Of a stretch of DNA of 64,000 bases, positions 1-8,877 are shown piece after piece. A model generated the notes under the pieces. That model searched no databases. It was not told the DNA's origin and was given only the letters and a program-made list of their open reading frames with translations. The stretch covers positions 4,464,001-4,528,000 of the forward strand of contig NZ_CP094527.1 of the NCBI RefSeq assembly GCF_022811725.1. Reading direction: 5' to 3'. Source of the stretch: Mucilaginibacter sp. SMC90. GTDB lineage: Bacteria > Bacteroidota > Bacteroidia > Sphingobacteriales > Sphingobacteriaceae. The position numbers and the translations under genes were made by a program. Every line of letters begins with the position of its first letter. The first letter of the stretch is position 1.

Positions 1-2155
1 CCTGTACTGCAGCGCGGATATTAGCCAATACCTTTTTGGTATCCTTACCATTACGTTTGCCAAATTCAACAAACGCCACAGTAACTTTACCTTTATTTTC
101 ATAGTCGCCCTGGTCTTCATCAGTCGGGTCGGTTACACCTTTGGTTACGTTTGAGATTACCGACGATACGATATCTTTATCCGGTTCAACAACCTGGGCA
201 ACACGTTTTTCTATCTGCCGGGTAACTTCATTAGTATACCCCTGATCGGTACCTATTGGCAGGGTAATATATACATAAGCAAAGTTAGGGTCGCCGGATG
301 GGAAAAACTCCGGCGTTTTGCCGCGTACAGCCATAAAGAAGATAGCAAAAACGAACAAGCCAACGGTTCCCAGTAAAACTACAACCGGACGGTGTACCGC
401 GCGCTCAAGCCATTTTGCATACCAGTTTTGAAATTTAGGCCATGCATTTTTCTGAAACCTGTCAATAACCCGCAACAGGAAGAAGTGATTGATCAGGTAT
501 AACACCATGATAAGCACAACCAGGTTACCCACACCAACGTTCATCAGGTAACCGATAACTGCAGCTATCGCCAAAAATATCATAGCCCTTTTTGTTGGCC
601 TGTCAAACTTAGGGTTATCATGCTCACCGTCATGGTGAGGCCTCATAAAATCAACAGCAAATACCGGGTTAAAGATATAGGCCACCACCAATGATGCCAG
701 TAAGGTAATGATCAGCGTTATAGGCAGGAAGAACATGAAATGGCCTATCAAACTATTCCAGAATGCCAAAGGTATAAAGGGGGCCAAAGTGGTCATCGTA
801 CCTGAAAACACAGGTAAAAACACTTCGCCGGCAGCCATTTTTGCTGCTTCCTTGATCGGAACCTTGCCGTTTGCAAAAATACGGTGGGTATTTTCAATAA
901 CCACAATTGCATCATCTACCACAATACCCAGTGCCAGCAGGAACGAGAACAATACGATCATATTTAAGGTGAAGCCGATTGCAGGCATCACCAAAAAGGC
1001 TATAAAACATGATAACGGTACCGACAAGGCCACGAAAATAGCGTTGGTTGTACCCATGAAAAACATCAGAATTACGGTAACCAATAAGAAACCGATAACG
1101 ATGGTATTGATGAGGTCATTAAGCGTAGTGCGCGTTTTGTCTGATTGATCGCCGGTTACAACAATATCCAGGCCTTTAGGGAAAACTGTTTTCTGTTTCA
1201 GTTTGATCAACTCGTTGATCTTATCCGATGCCTCGATAAGATTCTCCCCTGCCCTTTTACTTACGTTAAGCGTAATTACATTTTTGAAGTTTGGATTATC
1301 ATTGGTTTTTAACCTCGCGTAACTTTCCTGCTCCAGGAACGAATCTTTTACTTCGGCAATGTCCCTTAAATAAACAGCCTGGCCTTTAGGGTTACGGATA
1401 GCCATAGCAGCTACCTCGTCGGCATTTTTAAAGTCCTGCTTAATGTCTATTGCCCTGCGAACACCATCGGTTTTTACAGTACCTGCAGAAGAAAGAATGT
1501 TCTCATTACCAATGGCATTGGTGATATCAGTAAAACTGATCTGAGCAGCTGTCATCTTATTCAGGTCAACATTCACCTGGATCTCAGGAGTTAAGGCACC
1601 TACTTCATCTACCTTTGAAATTTCACGATATCCCTCAATTTCATCCTTCAAAATATCAGCGTATTCCTTCAGTTTTTTAAGGTCATAATTACCAGAAATA
1701 TTGATATATAAAATAGGTAAATCGGCAACGTTAATATCTGATATAACAGGCTCTTTAAGGTTGTTATCATTTTGAGGCAAATCCTGTTTAGCTTTATCAA
1801 CAGCATCCTTTACGTCAATTTTGGCATCCTTGATCTTCACATCAGCCTGAAATTCGGCAGTGATGATGGATACGTTTTGTACCGAATTTGAAGTAACCTT
1901 TTTAAGCCCCTTTAAGGATTTAAGCTGCTTTTCTATCTGACGCGTTACCAGGTTCTCAATATTTTGAGGCGACTGCCCGGCATAGGTTGTAGTTATAAAA
2001 ACCTTCGATTGCGCTATATCCGGGAAGTTTTCTTTAGGCAGGTTATTATAGCTAACAAGGCCAAGCGCAGTGATCAAAAACATGAGCACATAAATGGCCG
2101 TTTTGTTATCAATGGCCCAGCTTGAAGGGCCAAATTCTTTTTTTACATCTTTCAT
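1..2155 (-). CDS. RND (HAE1/AcrB-type) efflux pump subunit, C-terminus cut by window edge
   Basis: Inner-membrane, proton-driven pump of a tripartite efflux system. I translated it from the ATG at 2155 (MKDVKKEFGPSSWAID); the frame stays open for about 718 codons to base 1, while the family is usually about 1,040 residues, so the C-terminal third lies outside the window. A first membrane helix covers residues 17-36. The proton-relay motif GIVVDDAIVVIEN is present, with the paired Asp at about residues 414-415, followed by the usual cluster of membrane helices. It is the last visible gene of a minus-strand operon tetR-tolC-MFP-RND, with only 25 bp to the fusion-protein gene upstream. The substrate (drug, bile salt, solvent or metabolite) cannot be read from sequence. 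The family assignment is firm. Confidence 0.95.
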   Translation of the reverse strand, partial: MKDVKKEFGPSSWAIDNKTAIYVLMFLITALGLVSYNNLPKENFPDIAQSKVFITTTYAGQSPQNIENLVTRQIEKQLKSLKGLKKVTSNSVQNVSIITAEFQADVKIKDAKIDVKDAVDKAKQDLPQNDNNLKEPVISDINVADLPILYINISGNYDLKKLKEYADILKDEIEGYREISKVDEVGALTPEIQVNVDLNKMTAAQISFTDITNAIGNENILSSAGTVKTDGVRRAIDIKQDFKNADEVAAMAIRNPKGQAVYLRDIAEVKDSFLEQESYARLKTNDNPNFKNVITLNVSKRAGENLIEASDKINELIKLKQKTVFPKGLDIVVTGDQSDKTRTTLNDLINTIVIGFLLVTVILMFFMGTTNAIFVALSVPLSCFIAFLVMPAIGFTLNMIVLFSFLLALGIVVDDAIVVIENTHRIFANGKVPIKEAAKMAAGEVFLPVFSGTMTTLAPFIPLAFWNSLIGHFMFFLPITLIITLLASLVVAYIFNPVFAVDFMRPHHDGEHDNPKFDRPTKRAMIFLAIAAVIGYLMNVGVGNLVVLIMVLYLINHFFLLRVIDRFQKNAWPKFQNWYAKWLERAVHRPVVVLLGTVGLFVFAIFFMAVRGKTPEFFPSGDPNFAYVYITLPIGTDQGYTNEVTRQIEKRVAQVVEPDKDIVSSVISNVTKGVTDPTDEDQGDYENKGKVTVAFVEFGKRNGKDTKKVLANIRAAVQ

Positions 2156-2180
2156 AATGAACAGATCATTTGATTAATAA

Positions 2181-3290
2181 CTAATTGGCCGACTGAACAA
2201 CTTTGATCTTATCGCCATCCTCTATCTCTGTAGCACCTTCAACAACCAGCTGGTCGCCGGCCTTTAAGCCTGATAATATCTCTGTTTGGCCGCCATACGT
2301 AACACCTGATTTTACATTTACCTGTTTGGCTATACCGTTTTGGTTAACAAAAACATGGTCACCATTCTCTGATTTCTGTATAGCTTTAACTGGTACAGCT
2401 ATCGTATGGCTTTTTGAGTAATCGGCTATTTTTAAAATAGCGGTCATATTAGGGCGAAGTGTGCTGCGTACCGGCAGTTTGATCTCTACACCAAAACTGC
2501 GCGATGTAGGGTCAATAGCTTTGGCTGCAAAAGTCACCTTGGTAACTAATGAATCTTTAGCATCCGGAATTAATATTTGAACGTTGTTACCGGTATTTAC
2601 GCTGCTTGCATATGATTCAGGAACATCGGCCTTAACCTTTAAAATATCGGCATTAACTATACGGATGCCTGTTTGGCCCGGCGCGGCAACTTGCCCAAGC
2701 TTCAGGTCCATTTGATCGATAGTTCCGTTTATAGGCGAAACGATACGGAAAAAAGCTGATTGCTTTTTCAAAGCATCTAAAGCTTTTTTGCTGCTTTGCA
2801 ATGCGGTTTGAGCCTGCAGATATTGTACTTCAGTACCAATTTTCTGATCCCACAGGTTTTTCTGGCGATCAAATAACTGTTGATTTAAACTTACCTGCGA
2901 TTCGCTTTGCGCTATGTTTTGCTGCATAACGCTGTTATCAAGCTGTACCAATACCTGCCCTTTGCTTACATGCTGACCAGCCTTAACATAAATAGCAGTA
3001 ATAGTGGCCTGCGTTTGCGGATAAGCGGTAACGTTGTCCTGCGCATCTATTTTACCCTGAATTTGTACATAGTTGGTAAAATTTCCGGTTTTTACTTCAG
3101 TGACACTTACATCAGTGCTTTTGGCCGAATCTGTAGTCCCCATTTCTGACTGCAGCTTATCAATTTTTGTATTCAGATCCGATTGCTGCTTTTTAAGGTC
3201 GGCCAGCTCTGTCTTTTTATCTTTAGGTTTACTTGAGCAGGCTGCCAGTAAAACCAGGAATGGTATGTATATAAATTTTTTCATTTTCAT
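2181..3290 (-). CDS. RND efflux periplasmic adaptor (HlyD/AcrA-type membrane fusion lipoprotein)
   Basis: The adaptor joins the inner-membrane pump to the outer-membrane channel. A type II signal peptide ends in the lipobox LLAAC with Cys18 as the predicted lipidation site, so the protein is probably anchored to a membrane facing the periplasm. A short charged coiled stretch (about residues 28-52) precedes the core. The biotinyl-lipoyl-like half motif QTQATITAIYVKAGQHVSKG lies near residue 90-115. It is followed by a helical hairpin (about 125-180), the second lipoyl half (PINGTIDQMDLKLGQ), and beta-barrel and membrane-proximal domains. The length of 369 aa is normal. It sits between the tolC-like gene (30 bp upstream) and the pump gene (25 bp downstream), the expected order for such an operon. 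Either M1 or M3 could be the start. Confidence 0.94.
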   Translation of the reverse strand: MKMKKFIYIPFLVLLAACSSKPKDKKTELADLKKQQSDLNTKIDKLQSEMGTTDSAKSTDVSVTEVKTGNFTNYVQIQGKIDAQDNVTAYPQTQATITAIYVKAGQHVSKGQVLVQLDNSVMQQNIAQSESQVSLNQQLFDRQKNLWDQKIGTEVQYLQAQTALQSSKKALDALKKQSAFFRIVSPINGTIDQMDLKLGQVAAPGQTGIRIVNADILKVKADVPESYASSVNTGNNVQILIPDAKDSLVTKVTFAAKAIDPTSRSFGVEIKLPVRSTLRPNMTAILKIADYSKSHTIAVPVKAIQKSENGDHVFVNQNGIAKQVNVKSGVTYGGQTEILSGLKAGDQLVVEGATEIEDGDKIKVVQSAN

Positions 3291-3320
3291 TGTTATATAG
3301 TGAGTTTAGCGTTGTTGTTA

Positions 3321-4673
3321 TTATTTAATTCGTCCGTAAGCTTTATCAAGGTCAACTTTACTAACCAGGGCGTCATAAAGGCCTTGTATATATTTGTTAT
3401 CTGCATCCTCAAGTGATGTTTGCGCCTGGGTAACTTCAATACTTGAGCCTACTCCCTGCTGATATTTTATTTTTGAAACACGTAATACTTCCTGTGCAAG
3501 TGTTTGGTTACGCTTTTGATTATTAAGCGATTGCAGGCCGTTTACAAATGTAATATGAGCCTGGTTGGCCTGCAGTTTTAATCCATTTTTTGCATTCGCC
3601 AAATCATTTTGTGATTTCAGTACAGCTATCTTGGATTGCCTGATCTGGTTTACACGCTGAAGGCCGCTAAATATTGGTACGTTTAAAGTTAGCCCAACGT
3701 AACTTGAAGGAAAATTCATTTTATACAGGCTGCTAAAATTATTGTTCTGGTATGACGAGGTATAAGCTGCATTGGCTTTAAGCGATGGCAGAGAAAGCGA
3801 TTTTTGACGTTTTAAGTCCAGTTGCCTGAGATCTACAGCTGTTTCGGCTAAATTGTATTCGATGCGGTTATGGTAAAATGAGGTATCGGCAGCAAGATCG
3901 GCTGTATTATCATCCAGTTTAATGTCTTCAAGTTTATCTTTCAGACTAAGCGCATATTCAATTGGCATACCCATCTGAAATTTAAGTACCTGGTAATTTA
4001 AGGCCAGTAAACGAACTGTATTTTCACGGGTGGTAACTAAATTATTGTACTGAACAGTGATCCTGTCTACATCAATTTTTTCGACAAAGCCCTGCTTGTT
4101 TTGCTGAACTGTTTCATCCATCTGCTGCTTTAATTGGGCAATATTGGCATTCAACAATCTCAATTGCTCATTACTTACCAAAACCTGGTAATAAGCCTTA
4201 GTAACATTAACATTGGCCTCAATTTTTGAGCGGATATGACTGCGGATAGAAAGTTCTTTATACGTTTTTGATGCCTTTAAACCAACAAGGTAGCTGCCAT
4301 CAAACAAAATCTGATCAGCATTTACACCAACGCTCGATTGATATTTAACACCAAACTGAACGGGAATAAAAGTACCAGCTGGCTGTCCGAAGATTTCTCC
4401 GGGCAATAACGTTGTCGGAATTTTCAGGTAATCCTGAAACGTTGCTGTTCCGTTTACCTGCGGTAAACCAATCCCGGTAGTTTCCTTAACTTTATATTCA
4501 GCACTCTTGATATCAAGTTTTGCGTTAATTACCGAATCCTGGTGTTCGTATGCATAATTGATACAGTCCTGAACCGTAAAACTGTAAGTTTGTGCGTTTG
4601 GCGCTGCCTCCTGCGCGTAGCTTTTAAAAGCTAAGGCGCAAAACACAGTTGCCGTAAAAAGTAAATATTTCAT
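3321..4673 (-). CDS. TolC-family outer-membrane efflux channel
   Basis: Outer-membrane channel of the tripartite pump. A Sec signal peptide ends near A20 (KSYA|Q). The body has the duplicated, heptad-rich helical pattern of OEP/TolC proteins, including Q-rich helices such as LNANIAQLKQQMDETVQQNK near residue 180 and a matching repeat near the C-terminus (QGVGSSIEVTQAQTSLEDA). The length of 450 aa fits the family. The gene follows tetR by 62 bp and precedes the fusion-protein gene by 30 bp, all on the minus strand, so co-transcription is likely. No evidence separates a dedicated from a shared channel, but operon position suggests a dedicated partner. Confidence 0.93.
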   Translation of the reverse strand: MKYLLFTATVFCALAFKSYAQEAAPNAQTYSFTVQDCINYAYEHQDSVINAKLDIKSAEYKVKETTGIGLPQVNGTATFQDYLKIPTTLLPGEIFGQPAGTFIPVQFGVKYQSSVGVNADQILFDGSYLVGLKASKTYKELSIRSHIRSKIEANVNVTKAYYQVLVSNEQLRLLNANIAQLKQQMDETVQQNKQGFVEKIDVDRITVQYNNLVTTRENTVRLLALNYQVLKFQMGMPIEYALSLKDKLEDIKLDDNTADLAADTSFYHNRIEYNLAETAVDLRQLDLKRQKSLSLPSLKANAAYTSSYQNNNFSSLYKMNFPSSYVGLTLNVPIFSGLQRVNQIRQSKIAVLKSQNDLANAKNGLKLQANQAHITFVNGLQSLNNQKRNQTLAQEVLRVSKIKYQQGVGSSIEVTQAQTSLEDADNKYIQGLYDALVSKVDLDKAYGRIK

Positions 4674-4735
4674 TATATATATTGTGGTTGAGTGATTTAT
4701 TTAAACTGATACAAATTCATAACAGCTAATGACAA

Positions 4736-5365
4736 CTATATGTCAGCAGCATGTTGTTCATTATTAATATTTTTATATTCGTTTAGCAACTTGTAACCCT
4801 CAATGGTACAAATGCCATAGTTAAAGTGATCTAAAAACTGAACCTGCACCTGCCAGGGGCTAAACTCCCTTACCGGGAATATAGATGTATTAAAGCCCAG
4901 TTCAACCTGGTTAACCCGCATCCGGGCTATAATACGTACATCAATATCTTTGCGGATGTACCCCTGCCCCATTCCCTTAATCAGTAGTTCTTCCATCTTC
5001 TGGATCAATATTTCGGCTTTAAACTTTTGAAAATCGTTCCAGGCTTCAGGATGATATTTTTGAAGATCGTGAATTACTATAGGGTTGATCCTTGAAAATA
5101 TCTCTTCCGAACATTTGGTCATATTGATCATCTCTTCAATTACATTAGCTGATTTGCTGATGATATCATTCATCTGGTCCTCATCGTCCTTTAGCTTCTG
5201 TTTTGTAAGGGCTACAACCAGTTCATTTTTGTCCTTAAAAAATTGATAGATGGTTTTTTTTGACATACCAAGATGCCTGGCAATATCATCCATGGTGATA
5301 CTCTTGATACCTGCAGTTAAAAACAGGTCTTCGGCTCCCTTTATAATTCTTTCAGTTTGACTCAT
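4736..5365 (-). CDS. TetR/AcrR-family transcriptional regulator of the efflux operon
   Basis: A 209-residue one-component repressor. The N-terminal helix-turn-helix spans about residues 20-50 and shows the typical pattern ITMDDIARHLGMSKKTIYQF followed by KDKNELV. The C-terminal ligand-binding part is helical and divergent, so the inducer is unknown. It is the first gene of the efflux operon. Its promoter carries a -7 element at 5379-5386 and a 28-bp imperfect palindrome at 5388-5415 immediately upstream of that element, which fits autorepression together with control of the pump genes. The ATG at 5365 lies about 9 nt from the predicted transcript start, so the leader is very short. Confidence 0.92.
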   Translation of the reverse strand: MSQTERIIKGAEDLFLTAGIKSITMDDIARHLGMSKKTIYQFFKDKNELVVALTKQKLKDDEDQMNDIISKSANVIEEMINMTKCSEEIFSRINPIVIHDLQKYHPEAWNDFQKFKAEILIQKMEELLIKGMGQGYIRKDIDVRIIARMRVNQVELGFNTSIFPVREFSPWQVQVQFLDHFNYGICTIEGYKLLNEYKNINNEQHAADI

Positions 5366-5378
5366 TGACTTTCCGGGT

Positions 5379-5386
5379 CAAAACTA
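5379..5386 (-). promoter_or_regulatory. Bacteroidota -7 promoter element of tetR operon
   Basis: On the minus strand the sequence reads TAGTTTTG, an exact match to the TAnnTTTG consensus of Bacteroidota housekeeping promoters. It ends 14 bp before the tetR ATG. No clear TTG/TTTG -33 element is visible. Confidence 0.5.
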
Positions 5387-5387
5387 A

Positions 5388-5415
5388 GGAAACATTTTTT
5401 GAATAAAAAGTTTCC
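5388..5415. promoter_or_regulatory. Candidate TetR operator (28-bp imperfect palindrome)
   Basis: The outer arms GGAAAC and GTTTCC are perfect, and the T-rich/A-rich inner parts extend the match to 11 of 13 positions per arm. It lies directly upstream of the tetR -7 element, where the spacer and -33 region should be, so a bound dimer would block the promoter. The size and position fit TetR-family autoregulation; binding itself is inferred. Confidence 0.5.
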
Positions 5416-5536
5416 ATTCATTTTTACTTTTTCATTACAAATACTTGTTCATTTTTAAAATCCGTTTAATTAATGCTTATTATTCAGGGGTTTATTTGCG
5501 AAGCTTTTAATCTGCCAACGGCACATCAAAAATGAT

Positions 5537-5544
5537 TACCTTTG
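5537..5544 (+). promoter_or_regulatory. -7 promoter element of purB
   Basis: TACCTTTG matches TAnnTTTG exactly. It lies 32 bp upstream of the purB ATG and would give a leader of about 28 nt. I see no good -33 element at the expected distance. Confidence 0.5.
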
Positions 5545-5576
5545 CAAAAATTTATTACCCACTCTCTTTTTAAAAT

Positions 5577-6920
5577 ATGACGCTTACTTCACTTTCAGCG
5601 ATCTCGCCTATTGATGGCCGTTATAGAAACACCACAGCCGAACTTGCCGCATACTTTTCAGAATATGCACTTATCAAGTACCGTGTATTTGTTGAGATAG
5701 AATATTTCATTGCACTTGCCGAATACCCACTACCTCAGTTACAAGCATTTGATAAAAATCTATCAGAAAAGTTACGCGACATTTACAGAAATTTTTCGGA
5801 AGATGACGCTGAAGATGTTAAAGTGATTGAAAAAACGACAAACCACGACGTTAAAGCGGTTGAATATTTTATTAAAAAAGAGTTTGATAAATTAGGCCTG
5901 GAAGCATTCAAAGAATTTATCCATTTTGGCCTTACCTCGCAGGATATTAACAACACAGCCATTCCATATACTTTTAAACTGGCTTTAAATAACAGTTATT
6001 ACCCCGCTATCAATAACCTGGTTAGTATACTTAAAACATTTGCTGCCGATTGGGAAAATATCCCATTGTTAGCGCACACCCATGGTCAGCCGGCTTCACC
6101 AACCCGTTTAGGTAAGGAGATCCTGGTTTTCGTGGAACGTTTGGAAGCACAACTGGAACTGCTGAAACCTATTCCAAACTCGGCTAAGTTTGGTGGTGCT
6201 ACAGGTAATTTTAATGCCCATAATATTGCCTACCCAACTATCGACTGGAAAGCATTCGGCAATAATTTTGTGAATAATATTTTAGGTCTTAAACGCTCGC
6301 AATTCACTACCCAGATTGAGCACTACGACAACTTTGCGGCTCAATGCGATGCTTTAAAACGCATCAATAATATCCTGATCGATCTTGATCGTGATATGTG
6401 GACTTACATATCGATGAACTACTTCAAGCAAAAGATCAAAGCAGGCGAAGTTGGTTCATCGGCCATGCCGCACAAAGTTAACCCTATCGACTTTGAAAAC
6501 TCTGAAGGTAACCTGGGCATCGCTAATGCTTTATTTGAGCACCTTGCGGCCAAATTACCGATATCAAGACTGCAGCGCGACCTTACCGACTCTACCGTTT
6601 TAAGGAATATCGGTGTGCCGTTTGCGCATACGCTTATCGCTATAAAATCAACTGTTAGAGGTTTAAACAAGCTTTTATTGAATACCGACGCCATCAATGC
6701 CGATCTGGAAGCTAACTGGCCGGTTGTTGCCGAAGCTATCCAAACCGTATTAAGGCGCGAAGCTTATCCTAACCCTTACGAGGCCCTGAAAGACCTTACC
6801 CGTACCAATCAGCAAATCAACGCCAACACAATAGCGGAGTTTGTTGATACTTTAAATGTAAGTGATGCTATTAAAGAGGAAATCAAAAAGATAACACCTT
6901 TAAACTATACAGGGATATAG
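5577..6920 (+). CDS. purB: Adenylosuccinate lyase
   Basis: Cytosolic lyase of purine synthesis. It splits SAICAR to AICAR plus fumarate and adenylosuccinate to AMP plus fumarate. The fumarase/aspartase-superfamily signature GSSAMPHKVNPIDFEN lies at about residues 292-307 on the flexible catalytic loop; its second Ser is the likely catalytic base. The substrate-binding motif HTHGQPASP is at about 167-175. The N-terminal SPIDGRY segment is typical of PurB rather than of argininosuccinate lyase or fumarase. The length of 447 aa matches the E. coli-like long PurB form. It stands alone behind its own promoter, and the next gene on the strand begins 205 bp later beyond a long inverted repeat. Confidence 0.97.
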   Translation: MTLTSLSAISPIDGRYRNTTAELAAYFSEYALIKYRVFVEIEYFIALAEYPLPQLQAFDKNLSEKLRDIYRNFSEDDAEDVKVIEKTTNHDVKAVEYFIKKEFDKLGLEAFKEFIHFGLTSQDINNTAIPYTFKLALNNSYYPAINNLVSILKTFAADWENIPLLAHTHGQPASPTRLGKEILVFVERLEAQLELLKPIPNSAKFGGATGNFNAHNIAYPTIDWKAFGNNFVNNILGLKRSQFTTQIEHYDNFAAQCDALKRINNILIDLDRDMWTYISMNYFKQKIKAGEVGSSAMPHKVNPIDFENSEGNLGIANALFEHLAAKLPISRLQRDLTDSTVLRNIGVPFAHTLIAIKSTVRGLNKLLLNTDAINADLEANWPVVAEAIQTVLRREAYPNPYEALKDLTRTNQQINANTIAEFVDTLNVSDAIKEEIKKITPLNYTGI

Positions 6921-7037
6921 ATGTGCGGATGAGTAGATTTCAGATGTGCAAATTGATGAACAATTAAAGCATTAATAAATTTAAAATATCATTTGCATAT
7001 CTGCACATTTGAAATCTGCACATCAAACCCGCACATC
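6920..7037. repeat. Long imperfect inverted repeat downstream of purB
   Basis: The left arm (6920-6952) carries GATGTGCGG and then GATTTCAGATGTGCAAAT. The right arm (6990-7037) carries the reverse complements ATTTGCATATCTGCACAT, TGAAATCTGCACATC and CCGCACATC. Units of the form 'gatgtgcagatttca' therefore occur several times in both orientations. The arms flank an AT-rich centre of roughly 40 bp. It could serve as the purB transcript end, but the unit structure looks like a dispersed palindromic intergenic repeat. There is no gene in it. Confidence 0.7.
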
Positions 7038-7087
7038 AAAGAAATGTCATAACAAAGTTTAGGGTCGTTTTTAATAAAAAAGGTAGC

Positions 7088-7095
7088 TAAATTTG
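7088..7095 (+). promoter_or_regulatory. -7 promoter element of the nfu gene
   Basis: TAAATTTG matches TAnnTTTG exactly. It lies about 30 bp upstream of the ATG at 7126 and would give a leader of about 26 nt. No convincing -33 element is visible. Confidence 0.45.
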
Positions 7096-7125
7096 TTAAA
7101 TTAGATTGAATAAAAACACGAAACG

Positions 7126-7677
7126 ATGAACATCAACGTATATACCGAATTAACGCCTAACCCGGCAACTATGAAATTCATAGTTAACAAACTGCTTATT
7201 AATGGCAGCGTTGACTTCCCTACTAAGGAAAGTGCCGAAAAATCACCCTTTGCAAAGGAGCTTTATAAGTTTTCATTTGTGAACGGCGTTTTCTTTGCCA
7301 GCAATTTTGTTACCATCACCAAAACCGAAGGCAGCGAGTGGGCAGATGTTGAGCCTATAATGAAAGAATTTGTTAAAGGCGCTATCGAATCAGAATTAAA
7401 GATCCAGTTAGAGGAAGAAGCTGAAGTTGGCAATTTTGAAGGTTCTGAAACTGAAGTTAAAATTCAACAGATCCTGCATGATTACGTTCGCCCGGCTGTT
7501 GAGCAGGATGGCGGCGCTATCTCTTATCGTTCATTTAACGAAGGTGTGGTAACTGTTGAGCTTCGCGGTTCATGCAGTGGCTGCCCTTCATCTACCGTAA
7601 CCCTCAAAGCCGGTATCGAAAACCTCCTTAAACGTATGGTGCCTGAAGTTACCGAAGTGGTTTCTGAAGCGTTATAA
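7126..7677 (+). CDS. Nfu/NifU-type Fe-S cluster scaffold or carrier protein
   Basis: A cytosolic protein of iron-sulfur cluster assembly that receives clusters and passes them to target enzymes. It has the two-part architecture of eukaryote-like Nfu: an N-terminal Nfu_N domain (residues 1-90, starting NVYTELTPNPATMKFIVNK) and a C-terminal NifU-like domain (about 110-180). The cluster-binding CxxC is in GSCSGCPSS, with Cys150 and Cys153. The segment VRPAVEQDGGAI just before it is typical of the family. The length of 183 aa is normal. The gene is monocistronic, with its own -7 element upstream and a strong terminator downstream. Confidence 0.94.
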   Translation: MNINVYTELTPNPATMKFIVNKLLINGSVDFPTKESAEKSPFAKELYKFSFVNGVFFASNFVTITKTEGSEWADVEPIMKEFVKGAIESELKIQLEEEAEVGNFEGSETEVKIQQILHDYVRPAVEQDGGAISYRSFNEGVVTVELRGSCSGCPSSTVTLKAGIENLLKRMVPEVTEVVSEAL

Positions 7678-7710
7678 TATTATTGACAAGGTCGCCCCTA
7701 TAGCTTCCTA

Positions 7711-7740
7711 AAAAGCCTCTCATGAAAATGGGGGGCTTTT
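7711..7740 (+). terminator. Rho-independent terminator of the nfu gene
   Basis: A 13-bp stem (7711-7723 with 7728-7740, allowing G-U pairs in RNA) is closed by a GAAA tetraloop and ends in UUUU. It lies 33 bp after the nfu stop codon. Confidence 0.8.
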
Positions 7741-7976
7741 GATTTAGTAGATAATTTTGATAAAAATTAAAAATAAATGATCCCTAATAGATATTTCCCT
7801 TATTTGTTTACGAAAACAGGATTACTCTAATTAAATCGATAAACAAAAGATTACAGAAAGAATTAAAGACATAATGCCTTATCAGGAAAAACGATACACA
7901 TTTATAAATCTTAATAATTAAATCGAGCGACGAAATGGTGATGCGAAATAGATGTTGGTTTTCTTTCTTTGCGGTA

Positions 7977-8777
7977 TTACGTTGAAAAATTCAAACTCAA
8001 TATAAAAACATCATCTCCGTATTTTAATAAATAATCATTCCTTGATCCATTCTCAAATTTAAGCTCAAAAACGTCAAAAGATCGTACTCCCCAAATAGAC
8101 CATATCGAAAATAAAATTCTGTTTCTCATAATCCCTAACCATTCTTTATCAACATCCGGCTTCACGCGTTCAAGAGGTGATCCTATTTGTTCCAGTAATC
8201 CTTTCAATATATCAAACCCCTCTTGTTCGGTGGAAAGTAATACCTTTTTATAGTACTGAGGGGCGCCATTAACAGATAAATAATATGGCAAAGTTCCACG
8301 ACTCTTAAATGAACCAAATTCATATTCCCAACTTATATAATCCTCACACAAAGTATCATACTCAGAAGCAATTTTCAAGTAATTATTTATTTGATTAACC
8401 TTGTAGTTAACATCATAAGCCGCTTTAAACCGGTTGGGAATAAAAGATAAATTAAACTTTTCAAACCCCTTCATAAACTGGGTGGAAAACCATATTTCGT
8501 CCCATTCCAAATACGGTTCTCCATGCAAGCTAAAAAAATTTTTCCAAAGCCACTCTTCGGGAGCAAGTTGCCCATTCTCTTCTACCCAAAAATCCGGGAT
8601 TGAGTAATCGCTGATCTCAAACATATCTTTTGAAAGTACTCCTACCTCATTTGATTCGTCGAGAAAACAATATTGATTATTGTCAATTCCTAATACCAAA
8701 TATTCCTGATCGGGGCGAGAACTATAGGGAAATCCATACCCATCAGACATCGGAAAAGTTTTGAATTTAATCTTCAT
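7977..8777 (-). CDS. Hypothetical protein, 266 aa
   Basis: I do not recognise a family. The protein has no signal peptide or membrane helix and is rich in aromatic and acidic residues (for example the stretch FWVEENGQLAPEEWLWKNFF near residue 65), suggesting a soluble cytosolic protein. The size and Trp/Glu-rich composition recall immunity or SMI1/KNR4-like proteins of contact-dependent systems, but no motif proves that and no toxin gene is adjacent. It is transcribed alone on the minus strand, 100 bp upstream of the IMPase gene end, between two housekeeping blocks. The DNA is visibly more AT-rich than its neighbours, compatible with recent acquisition. Confidence 0.7.
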   Translation of the reverse strand: MKIKFKTFPMSDGYGFPYSSRPDQEYLVLGIDNNQYCFLDESNEVGVLSKDMFEISDYSIPDFWVEENGQLAPEEWLWKNFFSLHGEPYLEWDEIWFSTQFMKGFEKFNLSFIPNRFKAAYDVNYKVNQINNYLKIASEYDTLCEDYISWEYEFGSFKSRGTLPYYLSVNGAPQYYKKVLLSTEQEGFDILKGLLEQIGSPLERVKPDVDKEWLGIMRNRILFSIWSIWGVRSFDVFELKFENGSRNDYLLKYGDDVFILSLNFST

Positions 8778-8877
8778 TTGGGAGCGGAATTTAGGATACG
8801 CCTAAAAATGATATAAGTGTCAGAAAGCTTAAAAACGAATCCAATCAACTTTAAGATGATTTTGAATAAATGCCTAT

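Noticed and set aside
708..1148. 146-aa reading frame on the plus strand
   Set aside because: It lies entirely within the RND pump gene read in the opposite strand, where the pump translation shows family motifs.
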